A DNA stretch of 64,000 nt from Lenzites betulinus (lineage: Eukaryota; Basidiomycota; Agaricomycetes; Polyporales; Polyporaceae): assembly GCA_022264855.1 (NCBI GenBank), contig JABYQU010000081.1, forward strand, positions 1-64,000, read 5' to 3'. Each line of letters starts with the position of its first letter. Within the stretch, counting starts at the first letter, position 1. Shown piece after piece: positions 25,001-37,758 of the stretch. The position numbers were made by a program, and so were the translations under genes. A model generated the notes under the pieces. It was not told the DNA's origin and did not search any database. It saw nothing but the letters and a program-made list of their open reading frames with translations.

Positions 25001-28000
25001 CCGTGGCTCAAAATACGCCCGTTCGAGTCCATGTGGACAACAAAGTCTGCAACAGGGCTGGCCAAAGTAATATTGTGCGTCTGCAGGCGAAGAATTATAG
25101 TGAGAGTTCGATAGCGTGAAACACATGCACAACGTACGACTAGGATGATGGTCCGTCCCTGTAAGAGGTCACCTTTCAAACATTTCTCGACGATCCATTT
25201 GGACGTGTGCACGTCGAGTGCCGCGAGAATCTGATGAAGGCCTGGGAGTAAGTGACACATAGACAGTTTGAAATCGGGGTGGCTCACATCATCGAGCAGG
25301 AGGATGTCCGCAGACGAGTATACTGCGCGAGCGAGGGTAACACGAGCCTGTGAATAGATCAGCGTCTGCGCGTTTCGAATACCGCAGTAGTTGTATGCTT
25401 AACCTTCTGTCCACCGCTGGATGTGTGAGGTCAGCAATTAGTTTGCTTGGCACTGCGACAGATCAGCATACCTCAGCGTTATTCCTTTCTCGCCCACTTC
25501 CGTTTGGTCTCCAGCATCAAAGAGGCTGAGATCGTGACCCAAGGCGCACTGTTCGATAACTTCCTTCGAGTGAGACTTCACCGGGGAGACGAATGAATAC
25601 ACCTCGTACCCTTGTCGTATCGCGCTTGGTCGTAGGGAGCTCCGAAGACGATGTTGTTCTGTCAGTTCGTTAGTGCCCCCGCTCCCTGAAGTACAAAAGA
25701 CGAAGACGTACTCTGATGGTGTCATTCTGTACCCATGACTCCTGGGCTGCGTATGCGACACCGTTCTCCCGGGGAAGACTCACGTACGAGTCTGGGCCTG
25801 ATGGGATATAATGCAGCTCCCCTGCGTCGTCGCACATTAATGACAATGAAGAGGATAGGTACAGTGATATTCCCAGTGATGTGCCACTCACCGAGCAACG
25901 CCATGAGCAGTGATGTCTTCCCAGACCCAGTGGGCCCGACGATCAGGCTGATCCCCCCGCGCTGGAACAGGAGTTCGTCATCAATAGTCAGCACGAAGTG
26001 CCGTTTGCGCGTCCCGCCTGGCGTACGCGAGGCCGCTGTGCTGTTGGACCAAGAGAACGACGCGTGCCGAATTCCCACAGCACCCGTCCGATCCTCAGGC
26101 ACCACGCTCGACCGGAGTGTCACATCTCCAGCACCCGTAGTATCCGAAAACTCGTCGATGAGCTCCGTCTAGTGCAAGGTCAGAGCAAGTTAATATGAGC
26201 GATGTTGTGTACCCACATTCCACAGGAAGTCAGAGATACGACCTAACGATACCGAGGCTGGATGCGATAGCTCAGCAATGTGCTCGTCAGAGAAATAGGA
26301 GGTTTGCGAACCTTGCATCGTTGTAGGTAGCAAATAGAACGTCGACGACATTGCCCGTCGGAGCATGTCAAATACTGTGCCAGCACGTCAGTTATAGTCA
26401 CTACACTTTGTCTGAGATGGATACCCACCTGGCATCGACGAGAATACTGCTGAGGCTATAGGAGAGTTAAAACGAGACCTCACGTCGATGCGTCATACCT
26501 ACCGGTAAGTTCCTGCTTCATGATTACAGTCTAAAGGAGCATCAATACACGTACGTGGTATCTCTTCCGCGTGCACTCACGTATGTTGTGAACGTCAAGA
26601 CCATAACGAGGTAAGGCGACGCGTAGCTACCAAGTCATCAGCGTCCTTCGAAAACTTGTGTCACAATTTGAAGACCTACTTGAACAAGCCTATGCACGAA
26701 TTCAAAATCCTTGTCCTGCGCACCGACTCTAGCTCCGCTTCACGCTTCTGGTCGAGTTGTGTAGCCATGCGGCCCTCCCATCCAAACAGCTTGATCATGC
26801 GAATGACACTCATCACTTCGCATGGGTAGTCAATATAAGATATTTGTTCTTCCGCATTGAAGTAACACGAAGGCGCACTCACTTTCGGTAACAGTTTGGA
26901 TTCGCGCATCCGACTTTGGGCATCGTATGAGTAAGAGAAATCGCGAGAAGGGACACAGAAGGACATACACGCTTCATCTTCTCAGCCTGTGCGCCTTTGA
27001 CACGCTTAGCAAAATATCCTGGAATCGGCAACGAAAACGCAGTTATGAGTATACCCACGACCCCGCTAAGTGCATGTATAAGTCAGCTCGGTAATTATCA
27101 CACTAACAAGCTCTCCACATACCTCAATCCGAGGACCTTGTACAGAAAAACGCTAGCGAATAGGACGTGGAACGGCATCTCGATCGCTGTACCGGCGGAG
27201 TACAAAGGTCAGGCTCACATGCCGATAGAATGCATCAAACGAAAACGTACTCCAGAAGATGGCTAGCAAGCCCAGGTCATCTAGACTCTGAAGGTCGTTC
27301 GTTACGAGGTTATTGATCTTCCCCATGAGATGGGCGCTCTGTTCTGTACGATTTGCTTTGGCCTCCCCGAGTGAGTGCGCCGCATTTCCCTTTCCCTTTG
27401 ACTGTGCACGCGTTGAGGTGCTAGAGGCCTCCGCGGCTTCTGTGGTGGACTCGTCCTCTTGTGAGGCGGCGTCTTCCGAGTTTGGAGTACCAACTACGGT
27501 GCTTCCGGATGCTTCCACTTCGTGGATGGCGCCCTCGTCAACCATGTCGGCCGTACCAGCCTTCATGCGAATGCGCAAGGCGTGCTCGAACACAAGATCC
27601 GTGACGATGGCCTGTACACGGATGTTGATACGAGTCTATCCGAAACGAGTTGAGTACACTGTAACATGCTATCGCGCGCAGAAAGATATCGCTCACGTAG
27701 TTGAAGGTGAGCCATTGTTTAAGGGTGTCCTTCATAGTAGTACCGAAGAAAAAGAGTACGATCCAGAACCAGGGGCGGATCTGGGCACCAGCTCCATCGG
27801 TCGCCATATGACTTTGAAAGACTTCTGAGCAACCTTACACGTGAATACTGGAGGAATACTCACGTCAGAAGTCGATTCACGCTGAATGGCGCTGCAAATG
27901 ATACGACAGTCTAAAGTTCGTATCCAGGTTAATCAAAAGTAAGTATGGTGCGTTGCATGAGGCTTACCATCACGAAGTCCACCACAGCTAATTTACACAG

Positions 28001-29063
28001 ATGCGACCCTGTGATAGGCATTTGGTTAGTAGTGTTACTAGAGTATCAAACGCCGCAAGATGTATACCCACCAAAAATACGTATCAAACCAAACACGATG
28101 TGCCTGCGGGACTTGGTCTCGAGGGGGTCCAGGTACTGTGATCGCACAGCTTGTAAGCGTCCACGTCATTGTGTACGATGTGTACGACGTACTGAGAAGC
28201 TCTTCTGTCTGAGATTCGTCAAGCTGTCGTACTCTGGCAACGGCGGGAGCATCTCGTAGGTGAGGCGTGGAACGCGCCAAGCCAACCACACAATCGGCTC
28301 TACAAAGCTGAACGAAAGGAATGAGAGGATAGACGCGGTCTGCTCCGGCGCGATTTCGCGCTGCACGTTCTGTTTCTTAGCAACCACACTCCAAGAGAGT
28401 GCAAAGTACGCGTACCTTGGCAATGCGGGGAATGTACTGTCTCGGCGAGAGGAGTGGGATGACGACTCCCCCGAGGGACAGCAATGCGACCTTCGCCCAG
28501 AGGATCTTCCCCTCGGCCAGGTCCCCGGGGGCCCCGGTGTAAGTTGCAAGGGGCCAGAGATCGCGATACACATATACACCCCATGTAACCGCAAGGATGA
28601 GTGACGTGTGCGCAGACGCCCGGTGCTCTAGAGGAGGGTTGCTGAGTATGCCGATGATTTTTAGCACACTGAGATATACCTGCGGACACGTCACAGTGAG
28701 AAAAGGCTCGAGAGAAAACGCCTCGGGCTTACGTAGAGTGCACATTGAACGACCGGGACGATCAGTTCCGAGCCCTCGTGCGCGAAGACTGTTAAGACTG
28801 AGATTCCGAGAAGGCTGAGGATAACGAGGAGCTGGACCAGCCGGCAGGTGAAAATCACAGGGCCGCCGACGGCTTTGAATCGCTGGCGAAAGTACGCCTT
28901 GTAACCGCGGTTAACATGGCCAGGCCCGGTAGCGCTGCCTGGGTTCGCCTGCGCCGCGTCGTGCTTGTCAGGGCTTTGTATCGCGATTCTAGCTAGCAGG
29001 GTGACAGCAGAGAAACCCGCGCAATAGACGGGTATAAGCGCTGTACTCGTCCACACGCCAGAC
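22087..29063 (-). CDS. ABC transporter, ABCC/MRP family, copy 2
   Basis: Paralogue of the 14487-21601 gene, in tail-to-tail orientation, with the same domain order and mostly the same intron positions. In coordinates: TMD0 about 29063-28400, TMD1 28360-26240, NBD1 26170-24820, TMD2 24720-23430, NBD2 23370-22087. NBD1 has [15 protein letters not shown] and a Leu/Asp-rich Walker B. NBD2 has GRTGSGK, LSVGQRQ and the H-loop. The C-terminus ([15 protein letters not shown], ending GASAS) matches copy 1. At both places where copy 1 has GC-AG introns this copy has normal GT donors. The exon starting at 29063 ([14 protein letters not shown]) is the second coding exon by comparison. The first exon upstream was not resolved, so the true start lies beyond 29063. 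Confidence 0.88.
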
Positions 29064-30381
29064 CTGGGGAGATGATGTCAGTCGTTCGTTAGCGCGTTTC
29101 AATCGCGACACCCACATTCTGTCGGTTTCAAGGTCAACAATGACCTGAAGGTGTCGACGCAGAACAGGGTGGCAGCAGACGGTCGCTGGCAGGATCCTTG
29201 AGGTACTTGTAGCGGGTCAAGAGTGGGTCAAGCGTGTCAATAATGTACCTTCTCGGCCGAGCAGCTTCTGCAGATCTGAATACCTGCCGGGACCGACCTG
29301 ACTCCGTGGAATAACGTACGGTACCGTGCGAATGGGAAGCAGGCATGCGTAGCGCTGTTCTGAACGCACATCTGAATCATCATCATGATGGTGCCGTGTG
29401 CGGCATGGCGGGCTCCCATTTGGCTCTGTTCCCAAAGCCTCCACTGTCTTAGCCGCACTTTCATGAGGGCTGACAGTGGATGACTTCCCGTAAGGATTTA
29501 GAAATTTAGAACGCATTCTAAATCGTTGGAGCATCTCGAAATGGCAGGTCTGCCGAGATACCGAGGGAGATTCAAAGTCCGCTGGCGAGAGTTCTAAACT
29601 TTGGGAGCGCCCAAAATCTGGAAGGGGGGGTCGACCCCCCCTCCTAGATTTTGAACGCGTTCTAAACGACGAAAAGGGAAGGTCGTTGAGCTCATCCATC
29701 ACACATTTGCCATTCTTGTGTGCCAAGTGAGAGCTGAGTCAGCGTGCCGGGAGGCGCTGGTTGTGGGCGCTCGAGTGGCTCTCATTCAGAGTCCGACGCA
29801 GCCCCGCCTCTCGATCTTGGATTTAGAATCGACTCTAAATTTCTAGATTCTTACGGAAAGTCATCCAGTGATAGCTGTGTAACAGACTCTCCTAGTCCAT
29901 GCGCATGTAGACATTACGCAGAATGTTGAGAAAGTTACCCAGATATTGGGCGCGCCTGTCCGAGGAAGTCATGAGTGGCAGAGATTGTACCTGGACTGTA
30001 CCTAGCTAACGTCGGACGATGAGTCAAATGAGGTTCTCACTCACTCAACGTTTACTCAGGCTGATAGCTTTGTTGCTCGCTCATCTTGTGTTGAGTAAAT
30101 ATTCCCGCAGTTGGGTGAGTAGGAGAGGCTGGGAGATGCGGAGCCTGAATTCACCTCCTCCCCGATTGATCGCGCGAGTCGCGAGCCGTGACTGCCAGTA
30201 CTAGTAATACTGGACTACAATCTTGCTACAATCCTGGGGTTCTCAGCCAAGCCTCAATCTTGACCGACATTTTAAACGCGACGCGACATGCCAGAAGAAT
30301 GTCCTAACAATATTTTGAGATTAATAGCTAATTATACGGTGGGCAGAAGCGGTGTAAGCATTAAACAAGGCGGTATGCAGT
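29064..30381. other. Intergenic stretch with an inverted-repeat element
   Basis: Should contain the unresolved first exon and promoter of ABCC copy 2, and the element at 29474-29870. The rest shows only short frames. Around 30025-30130, ACTCA/TGAGT motifs are repeated in both orientations. Confidence 0.5.
29474..29870. mobile_element. MITE-like element with 50-bp terminal inverted repeats
   Basis: The left arm 29474-29523 and the right arm 29821-29870 are inverted copies with 8 mismatches in 50. They start CAGTGGATGAC and CACTGGATGAC and carry internal TTTAGAA/TTCTAAA palindromes. The interior of about 297 bp has no real ORF but contains further palindromes, including a G6-TCGA-C6 core near 29633-29640. 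No clear target duplication is seen, so the exact ends and the superfamily are open. Confidence 0.6.
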
Positions 30382-31190
30382 TTACGCGGACTGGGCGAGA
30401 AGTGCGAGGGCACGTTGGCGGACAAGGTCGGGATCAACGGTTGACTTGTCAACTTGGGCATAGAAAGCCTTGAAAACCTGTCCGAGGACTTTTTGCGCGG
30501 GTCCTGCCTTTGCTGCGTCGGCGATCGCGGGGGTGGCGAGGACGGTGGCGAGGGCGCGGTCGATGTCGGCGGCGGGGAGGAGGGGCGGGAGGAAGGTGTG
30601 GAGGTAGGCCGCTTCTTCCCGTTCTTTCTCGGCGAGGTCTTCGCGCGCGGCTTTTGCGAACTCGGCGGCGGCTTCCGTCTACAGAATATAACGGGTGGGA
30701 TTGAGGTGAGGTGGACGGACTGGTAGGGGGAAGCTTACTCGTCGGTTGGCGGATTTTCGGATGATGGCGACGATGGCAGATGAAGGTGCGGTGTGCGAAG
30801 GGAGGGCCTTGTCGGCCGCGTAGACCTCGGACAAGACGGTCTGTGACGAGGTCGTGTGCTGTTAGCTTCCAGACGAGGCGAGGGTAGCACTCACGCGAAT
30901 GACTGTTGTCTTCGCCGAGTCTTTGCTCTACAGAGGAGATGTCATTCGTCCGGGCGGGATATACGGGCTTTGGCGAGGCAGTACCTTCATAGCCGTCTTG
31001 AACGCCTCCATGAGCTGTGCCCGGACATCTACGGCGCGCGCGTCGCTCGTTAGCCCGTTCACCGGCGCGTCAGAGATATGCACGCACCTGGTATATTTGC
31101 ACCAGCCTGGGCATCCGCGGAGAGTGCGCGACGCGAAAGAGGGCCAGCGCGGGCGAATGCTGCTCGTGCGCGGAGGGAGAACATGATCAT
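30382..31190 (-). CDS. AIM41: Mitochondrial GatB/YqeY-domain protein (AIM41-like)
   Basis: A YqeY-like protein, related to the C-terminal domain of GatB and, in fungi, found in mitochondria (yeast Aim41). Five exons join in frame: 31190-31088, 31028-30985, 30927-30895, 30840-30739 and 30678-30382, giving 192 residues. The N-terminus is Arg/Ala-rich without acidic residues (FSLRARAAFARAGPLSRRAL), as expected for a mitochondrial presequence. The domain follows: VRAQLMEAFKTAMK, SKDSAKTTVIR, TVLSEVYAADKALP, AIVAIIRKSANRRTEAAAEF, and the C-terminal helices. ATG 31190 and ATG 31184 are in the same frame; the first is chosen. Its exact biochemical role is not known. Confidence 0.9.
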
Positions 31191-32697
31191 GAGCTTGAAT
31201 TTGGCGCGCTCGACTGATGACGGTTGTTAGTTCCTGTCATAGTATTGAAGCTCCGCTTACTTTCTGTAACACCGGCCTCACTCGGCTATAAACAAAGCTG
31301 GAGCGTCTATTGAGACTCCGCTTACTTTCTATAGCACGCGGCTTTGACCGAACCGTACCCGCCTCTCGCCGAGTCCTACGCAGAACCAGCTGGCGTAGCT
31401 CGGGGAAGTCCAGTTGGTGTATGTAAACGACAGACTCCGAGACTGTACCTACTTGCGCAGACAGCAGTCAATCATGCGTAGCACACGCAGTCCTCCATTG
31501 ACAGCGTAGCTTGTGGCGCAAGCTGGCGGGCTCGGAGTCGGAACATCAGCTCGGGTACTGTCGCAATTCCTAGCGTGCAACCCCGCGTTGCATGCCGGTG
31601 GCTACAAGTTGCATTTCGAAGGTGATCTGCATTGCAACCCGTCAAGCTTCTCGTTGATAGCGTTGCTTTGTGAATAATGTTCGCTCCGTTCTTGTGCGAG
31701 CCCAGTCCCAGATATATCCTGCCCCAGCTATCTACCCGGCAATATTGTTCGAAGAGACGCGATGTTTTACCATTGCGCGTTTCGTCCTGGACAAAGTCGC
31801 CTGTCACTGCATTCACACTGGCCACAGTCGACAACGTTCGCACACCTGCCAAACATTCGGCTTCGGTCGACGCACAAAACCCGCAGGAGCCCTATCTCGT
31901 CTAGGCGACACATACCGCATTACGCCAAGGGCCGAACGGCCCGTGCTGGATGTATTCTGCTCATTGTTTTGGCTCTCTATTATGACCTATATCGACCATA
32001 TCCCGGACGGATGAAGGCAATTTGCATACCGCGTACCACGTACCGTAAATACCACTCGGCCTTGGTCTTCTCACCGCAGGCCACAGCCCCCGCGTATGTG
32101 CTACGCTCCGCTGCGGGACGAGGTCAGAGGGTCGACGATAGATAGCAGCTTGAGGCCTGAGCGTTCGGTGCGCCGTTGCATGTTGACAGCCTGTGGCGAT
32201 AGGCGTGCATATCGCACTTTGAGCGAGCGTGCGCGGACAGCCAAGCCACCGCGCACCGGGCCCTCCAGCTGAAAGAGACCCGTTCGAATGCCGGGCGAGC
32301 CGGAGGGTGACCACAGAGGGGGGCGGATAGGCGGGGTCGAGGCGCCGCCTGAGAACAACGCCTGCGCTTCCTTCGCGCGGCGTTCTCCCAGGACCCCATT
32401 GAGCACGCATGCGCTGCGCATGTTGTGCGGAGTCGGATGGCGGTGCGCACTGTGGGTTCTCACCCGCAGGCCACGGTGCACGCTCGGCTTTGCGCCGTTC
32501 GCCGAGGGTGGGCTTCTCTCAGGGCGGAGATGAGCTGGGTGTACATAAGCTGCACGGAGGAGTGCGATATCGCTCTTGACACAACGACCAGTGCTGGGGG
32601 TACCTGAAGACCTAAGGAGAAAATCGGAGGGAAGAATAAGAACAGGTCAGTAATAGCCCTGCAGTGCGCGAGCGCACTGCGCAGCCTGAAGACCACC
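31191..32697. other. Intergenic stretch
   Basis: No gene is supported. Two imperfect copies of a short sequence (CTCCGCTTACTTTCT) lie at about 31252 and 31315. Open frames on both strands around 32100-32530 are GC-rich shadows without a domain. Confidence 0.5.
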
Positions 32698-34727
32698 ATG
32701 ATCATCGAGTATGTCCTCGAGTTGTTTGCGCCAGCAGGACTTACTGACAGGAAACACATTGATCGTCACCATCGCGCTGCAGGACACAGGACTCGCCACG
32801 AGCACGGACGCAGCCACAGACACCGCTGGGGCCGACCATCAACATCTACCCACCCGCACACCCAGCTACCACGACCCCGAGCACAGGAACGGGCAGGGCG
32901 GGCTCATCCTCGAGGCTCGACGCGTACGAGCCGCCGTCGCTCACATATTCCGCCAGCACCAGCGGCGGGGAAGACGGCGGCCTGCCCGAGTACACTGCAT
33001 ACGACTCGCCAGAACTCGAGCTGGACGAGCAGGCGAAGGCGGATGCGGCGGCGAGCACGGCAGACGTGCGCGGGACGCTCCGCACGCCGAGCCCGACTCC
33101 GGAAGAGGCGCGGGTGCTCAGCGAAAAGACCCGGATGTGTGGAGACTGGCGGCGGTATATGCGCGAGTGGCGGCGGTATGCGAATGTGCGCGGGTATTGT
33201 ACGTTTGCTTGTCTTCTTTTCGAGTGCCGGGGTGAAATGGGCTCGCTGACGTGCGGGTGTGTAGGGACGCTGGCGGCAATCGTGGCGGTCATTGCGTTCA
33301 TAGCCGTGTTTCTGAAGTACCAGAAGGAGATCGTGCGGTGGATGCGGCCGTTCGCTGACTGGATGCACAAGTGCGTCCGCTGTCTCCTCATCGTTTACGG
33401 CGCGCCTCGCTGACCGTGCGCTGGCTGCAGCACGCCTGGTGGATGGCTTATCCCGATCGCGATCATGTTCGTGCTGTCCTTCCCGCCGGTAAGTGCCCCC
33501 ATGCATTCGGAGGAGAAGGTGTGCTCACATAAGGACGCGCAGCTTTTCGGGCACGAGATCATCGCGATTCTCGTCGGCGACGTGTGGGGCATCTGGATTG
33601 GCTTCGGTATCGTCGCGGCGGGGACGATCTTCGGCGAGCTCGGGAACTTCTAGTCTGTCTTCCGTCCTCTCCCACTGCTGTTGTGTGTGCGCTGACCACG
33701 GTGGGTGTGAGCACAGCGCGTTCAAGTACTTTTGCAGTGCGCGAGGGAAGAAATACGAGCGGGAGAAGCTGTCGTATGCGCTGCACGCACAGGTCGCGCG
33801 CGAGGGCGGGATCCTCGTCCCGACCATCATGCGCCTCACCTTCGTCCCCGGCCACTGTGCGTCCCCTGCGATCCCTAATTGCTGCCCGAGTGCTGACCGG
33901 TGTGGGCGGCGTAGTCCTGACGGCCGTGTTCTCGACGTGTGGGATGACTGTGTGGACATTCTTCGTGTCCGCGACGCTCTCCCTCCCGAAGCAGCTCGCG
34001 GCGGTCTACATCGGTGTCGCCCAGGTAGAGGACCGTACGTCTCCTCGCGCTCGCCATTGCTTGCCCTATTAATGGTGTGTGTGCGCGCTGGCAGAGACGT
34101 CGCCGACGACGAACGCGATCAAAGCGGTAGTGATATTGGCGACGCTAGCGATGTCCATAATCGCCGCGCGCTTCATCAACAAGCGTGTCGACGCCGTCAA
34201 GGCGCGCGTCATCTACGCCCGCCGGAAAGAGAGGTCTGTGCCCTAATACCAGTGGTGTGCGCACGGATGCTGATGGCAGCGCGACATGCAGGCAGGCGCG
34301 CATGCTGCAGGGCGAGGACCTGTCCACCGAGGCACTCCCTAGTTCCACCCCTGGTGGCACTGATGTCGGGCCTGACACGGTGTCGGGGCTCTCCCGCACG
34401 AGCACACGCGCGCCCCCGGCACCCGCGGTGCACATGCCCGTCCCACAGCGTGCCGCCGTCGCACGGACGGCGGTCGTACCAGTCGAGATACACCGCCCGC
34501 AGCAGCGCCCGCGCACCGCGAGCCGCATGAAGCTCTTCGCCGGCCGCAGCGGGGGCTGGAAGAAGAGGAGGCCGAGCGACGTCGACGGGTCCGAGGCGCG
34601 CGGTGCTGGCGGTGGGGAGTGGGACGGGGAGGGCTCAGGTGGGGATGTCGAGCTGGAGGTGGGAGTGGGTGGGCGCGCACTCCGTGCGAGGAGGCATACG
34701 GAGGAGGAAGGTGTTGTGCGTGCGTAG
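32698..34727 (+). CDS. Tvp38/VTT (SNARE-associated Golgi) membrane protein, copy A
   Basis: A member of the VTT/DedA superfamily, like yeast Tvp38 of the Golgi; relatives include lipid scramblases. Nine exons: 32698-32708 (11 nt), 32783-33198, 33265-33370, 33431-33488, 33543-33652, 33717-33856, 33915-34034, 34095-34233 and 34292-34727. The first intron has donor GTATGT, branch TACTGAC and acceptor TGCAG, and joins MIIE to TQDSPRAR. The N-terminus is disordered (RGTLRTPSPTPEEARV). The VTT core then reads LAAIVAVIAFIAVFL, WLIPIAIMFVLSFPP, LFGHEIIAILVGDVWGIWIG, AAGTIFGELGN and STCGMTVWTFFVSATLSLP. A last helix and a long basic, Gly-rich tail follow. First of three tandem copies. Confidence 0.88.
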
Positions 34728-36269
34728 GCTGGAATGGTAAGTAGAATGCTTGAGGACTTTGGCTCTCTCTTGGCCGATACTTTGGTGAGGTGGTTACTGC
34801 GTCCCAATGAATTAGTACGATAATAACGATATCACGATGTAGATCGTATTGATCGCACGTCGGTGGCTCCGCTGAATACGAATTTGTCTGCAGGCCAAGG
34901 GTTTGAAATTTCAAGCTTCAAGACCAATTGGGGGCGGTGCATGGAGGCGTGTGTGGGCGCAGATACGTGACTTGAGGAACGCCGTCCACTTCGACTATGG
35001 CAGGCTGAGGTCACTGGAGAGAGGGTGGCCTCGCACAGCATAGTGAAGGAACACCTGTAGGTACTCGACTCGTGCTTGACTCAACCTGATGGGATACTCA
35101 CCTACCTGCCAATGCCTACGCCCCACTGCGCGCGTGGCGAGCAGACTCGGAGTCACCTTCTACCATTCGTCCGGGCCCGTCCCTAGTCGACATCTCGCAC
35201 GGAAACTGCGGGCCCAGCTCTCAACACATGAGGAGCTGCGCGGCCTGTCACGTACAAGGAGAAGAAACCCCGCGAATCGAGCCTGCCGATCTATTTGGTC
35301 CGCCGTTATTCATGCCGAGCCTCAGAACGACGCATGATGCACGACTCTCCGAGGCACGTCGGTACTATCGTCCACTGCCACTGCCAGAGTCACAGATCAA
35401 GACTGCGGGGTAGCGCTTGTCATCAAGTTATCTTGGCGCATTGATGCTGCACCGCTGTGGCGAGCCTGAGTTTGTTTGGCGCGTGCGGGGGTGGAGGGCC
35501 CCGTGCACGGCTCGGTACTGCCGCGCCCGGTACGTCCGTCTTCAGGATCCGAGGGATTGTGTTTGTGCGACTGACAGGCTGTCCCAGGGCGCACCATCCC
35601 GAGCTCGAAGGATCCGCGGTCGCTGTACAGTCGCAAGCCCTGCGCAGCGCAGCGCCTGAGTTTCCCCGCGAACCTTCATCAGGGCGAGCGCGCACTCCTC
35701 CGCGTTCCTCAAACGCTATCTCCCGCCCATGTGACCGCTGCGCACGCCCGCGCCCATCCTTCGACACATTGGTCGCAGCTCGGCACGGGGATTCGCACCT
35801 GGTAGACGCTGTCAACGCGCTGCGACGGTGCTGCGCTCGCGTCCTTCGTCCCCCGGGTGGTGCCTTCTGTCGTCTGCATGTCGGTTAGAAGTGAGGTGAA
35901 ACGGTCGGCGCGCGCGGGGCCGGGGTGGATTTGCGACCATGATCGATGATCGTGCACGCGGGGGCTGCGGGCAGCATGGACGGTGTGGACGGCGTGGTGC
36001 GCAGTGTTTGAATGCGATCCGGGTTGACGGTGCAGTGCAGGAAGAGTGCCAAGTGTATGTGGGTTCCGAGGAGGGCCGAGCGGGAGTATTTAAGGGTGCG
36101 GCCCGCGAAGGGATGCGTGCCTATGTGATACTGTTTGCCGTCGGAGTGGTCTACTTGGCGCACGACGCTCGTTTGCACCTCGAAGTACATACCGTTGAAC
36201 ACAAGTGAGTGCCAATCTTTAGAACCTGCGGTAATAATGTGTACTGACTGATGGAGACTGAGTCTCCCG
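34728..36269. other. Intergenic stretch between VTT copies A and B
   Basis: No gene is supported. The right end holds a TATA-like motif and a possible 5'-leader intron of copy B (GTGAGT at 36205, TACTGAC at about 36241, AG at 36262). Confidence 0.5.
36087..36094 (+). promoter_or_regulatory. TATA-like element of VTT copy B
   Basis: TATTTAAG lies 183 nt before ATG 36270. A start site about 30 nt downstream, followed by a leader intron at 36205-36262, would place the ATG at the start of the second exon. Confidence 0.4.
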
Positions 36270-37758
36270 ATGCGCGGAGCCAGCTCGGAGCCGCAGGTCT
36301 TCCCGCCGACTATCAACGTAGAGGACGCAGACGGCCCCAGCGCTGCTTCGAGCACATACGCCCGAGCGGCGTCACACGCCCCGCACCCTCCGGGAGACAC
36401 CGCGCTTGGCTATCCTCCCGACCCAAAGGTAGACAAGCAGGATGTGACGGTGAGCGCGGACGTGGAGGCGCGAGGGGCGTTGCGCACGCCGAGCCCGACG
36501 CCGAGTGAGCAAGAGATGCTGGCGGGCTCGATCTGGACGCAGGGCACGAAGAAGAGTTGGCGGGAGAGAATGAACCGGGAGACGCTCAGTGCGTGCTATC
36601 CAGTTAGGTGTTCAGAAACAAGCTCACGGGAGTGACCAGTCACGTATTTGGTGTTGGTGGTGATCATCGCGGTCGTGACTGTGTTTCTGGTTTTTCAGAA
36701 CGACATCATCAGGGGGTTGAAGCCATTTTCCGACTGGCTGCATAGGTGTGTTGAGAGCCACTCCGACAAGTGGAGAGACGCAGGCTGATCTAGGGGGTGT
36801 CCGGATGGATAGGACGAAGGGTGCGTGGCTGGTCCCTATCGCGATTATATTCGTACTCTCGTTCCCGCCGGTGCGTGTCTAGGCTTTGTGGGTCGCGCGA
36901 ATGGCAAGAGCTAATTATGATGGATGACGCACTAGCTGTTTGGACACGGTCTCATCGCAATTATATGCGGGACCGTTTGGGGCGTATGGATCGGGTGGGG
37001 GATCGTGACGGCAGGCACCGTCCTCGGCGAGCTCGCCAACTTCGTGTGCGTTGTCCGCACATGTTACTTCCTGATATCTTTAAAAGGGACACACTGACAC
37101 GGGCATCAGCATCTGCAAATGGTGCTGCTACAGGAATGGCCAAAAGTTCGAAGACAGGTACCTGATGTACGCACTTTACGCGCAGGTCGTGCGCGAGGGC
37201 AGCTTCGTCATGCCCACCATCATGCGCTACACCTCCTATCCGGGCCACGGTCAGTCCCTGACGCAGCTCGATCCCAATCGAGCACTTCCTAACATGTTGT
37301 GTGCAGTGCTGACGGTTATCTTCGCGACCTGCGGGACGAGCGTGTGGGAATTCGTCCTCGCCGCGCTGCTATCCTCGCCGAAGCACCTCGCGACCGTATA
37401 CCTCGGCGTCGCGGGGTCCGACTCGGACAACGGTACGTGATTGGCGCCTAGAGTTTTGGTTTTGCCACAGACCACGCAGCTGACAGACGAATGAATGTGT
37501 GGCGGCGCAGGTCTCAAGGGCGGGGCGCTGGCGGGCGTAAAGGTCGCAGTGATTATGGGGACCACCGTGGTCACATACGCTGCGTTGTGGTGGGTCGGCA
37601 GGGAGATCGACCGAGTGAAGGGGAGGGTAATTTACGGTCGCCAGAAATCCAGGCAGGAACGGATGCTTCGAGCGAGCACGCAGCGGCTTGGGGCGTCCAG
37701 GGATGAGTCTATGGACCAGTCTACGTCGGGTTCGACGACTGGTTTGAGGCGGTCGTAG
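36270..37758 (+). CDS. Tvp38/VTT membrane protein, copy B
   Basis: Second tandem VTT gene. Coding exons: 36270-36588, 36640-36745, 36813-36870, 36936-37045, 37110-37249, 37307-37432 and 37511-37758. The disordered N-terminus carries the same GALRTPSPTPSEQE motif as the other copies. The core reads VLVVIIAVVTVFLVF, WLVPIAIIFVLSFPP, LFGHGLIAIICGTVWGVWIG, TAGTVLGELANF and FATCGTSVWEFVLAALL, followed by a last membrane helix (AVIMGTTVVTYAALWWV). The C-terminal tail is short and lacks the Gly-rich extension of copy A. Intron positions match copies A and C except near the start and the end. Confidence 0.87.

Noticed and set aside
29466..29878. Target duplication around the 29474-29870 element
   Set aside because: The flanks GGGCTGA and ATAGCTG look loosely alike, but no 2-9 bp stretch is identical at the right place.
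32288..33249. Several long frames in other phases over VTT copy A and its upstream region
   Set aside because: Arg/Pro-rich frames without domains that overlap the real exons; typical shadows of GC-rich coding sequence.
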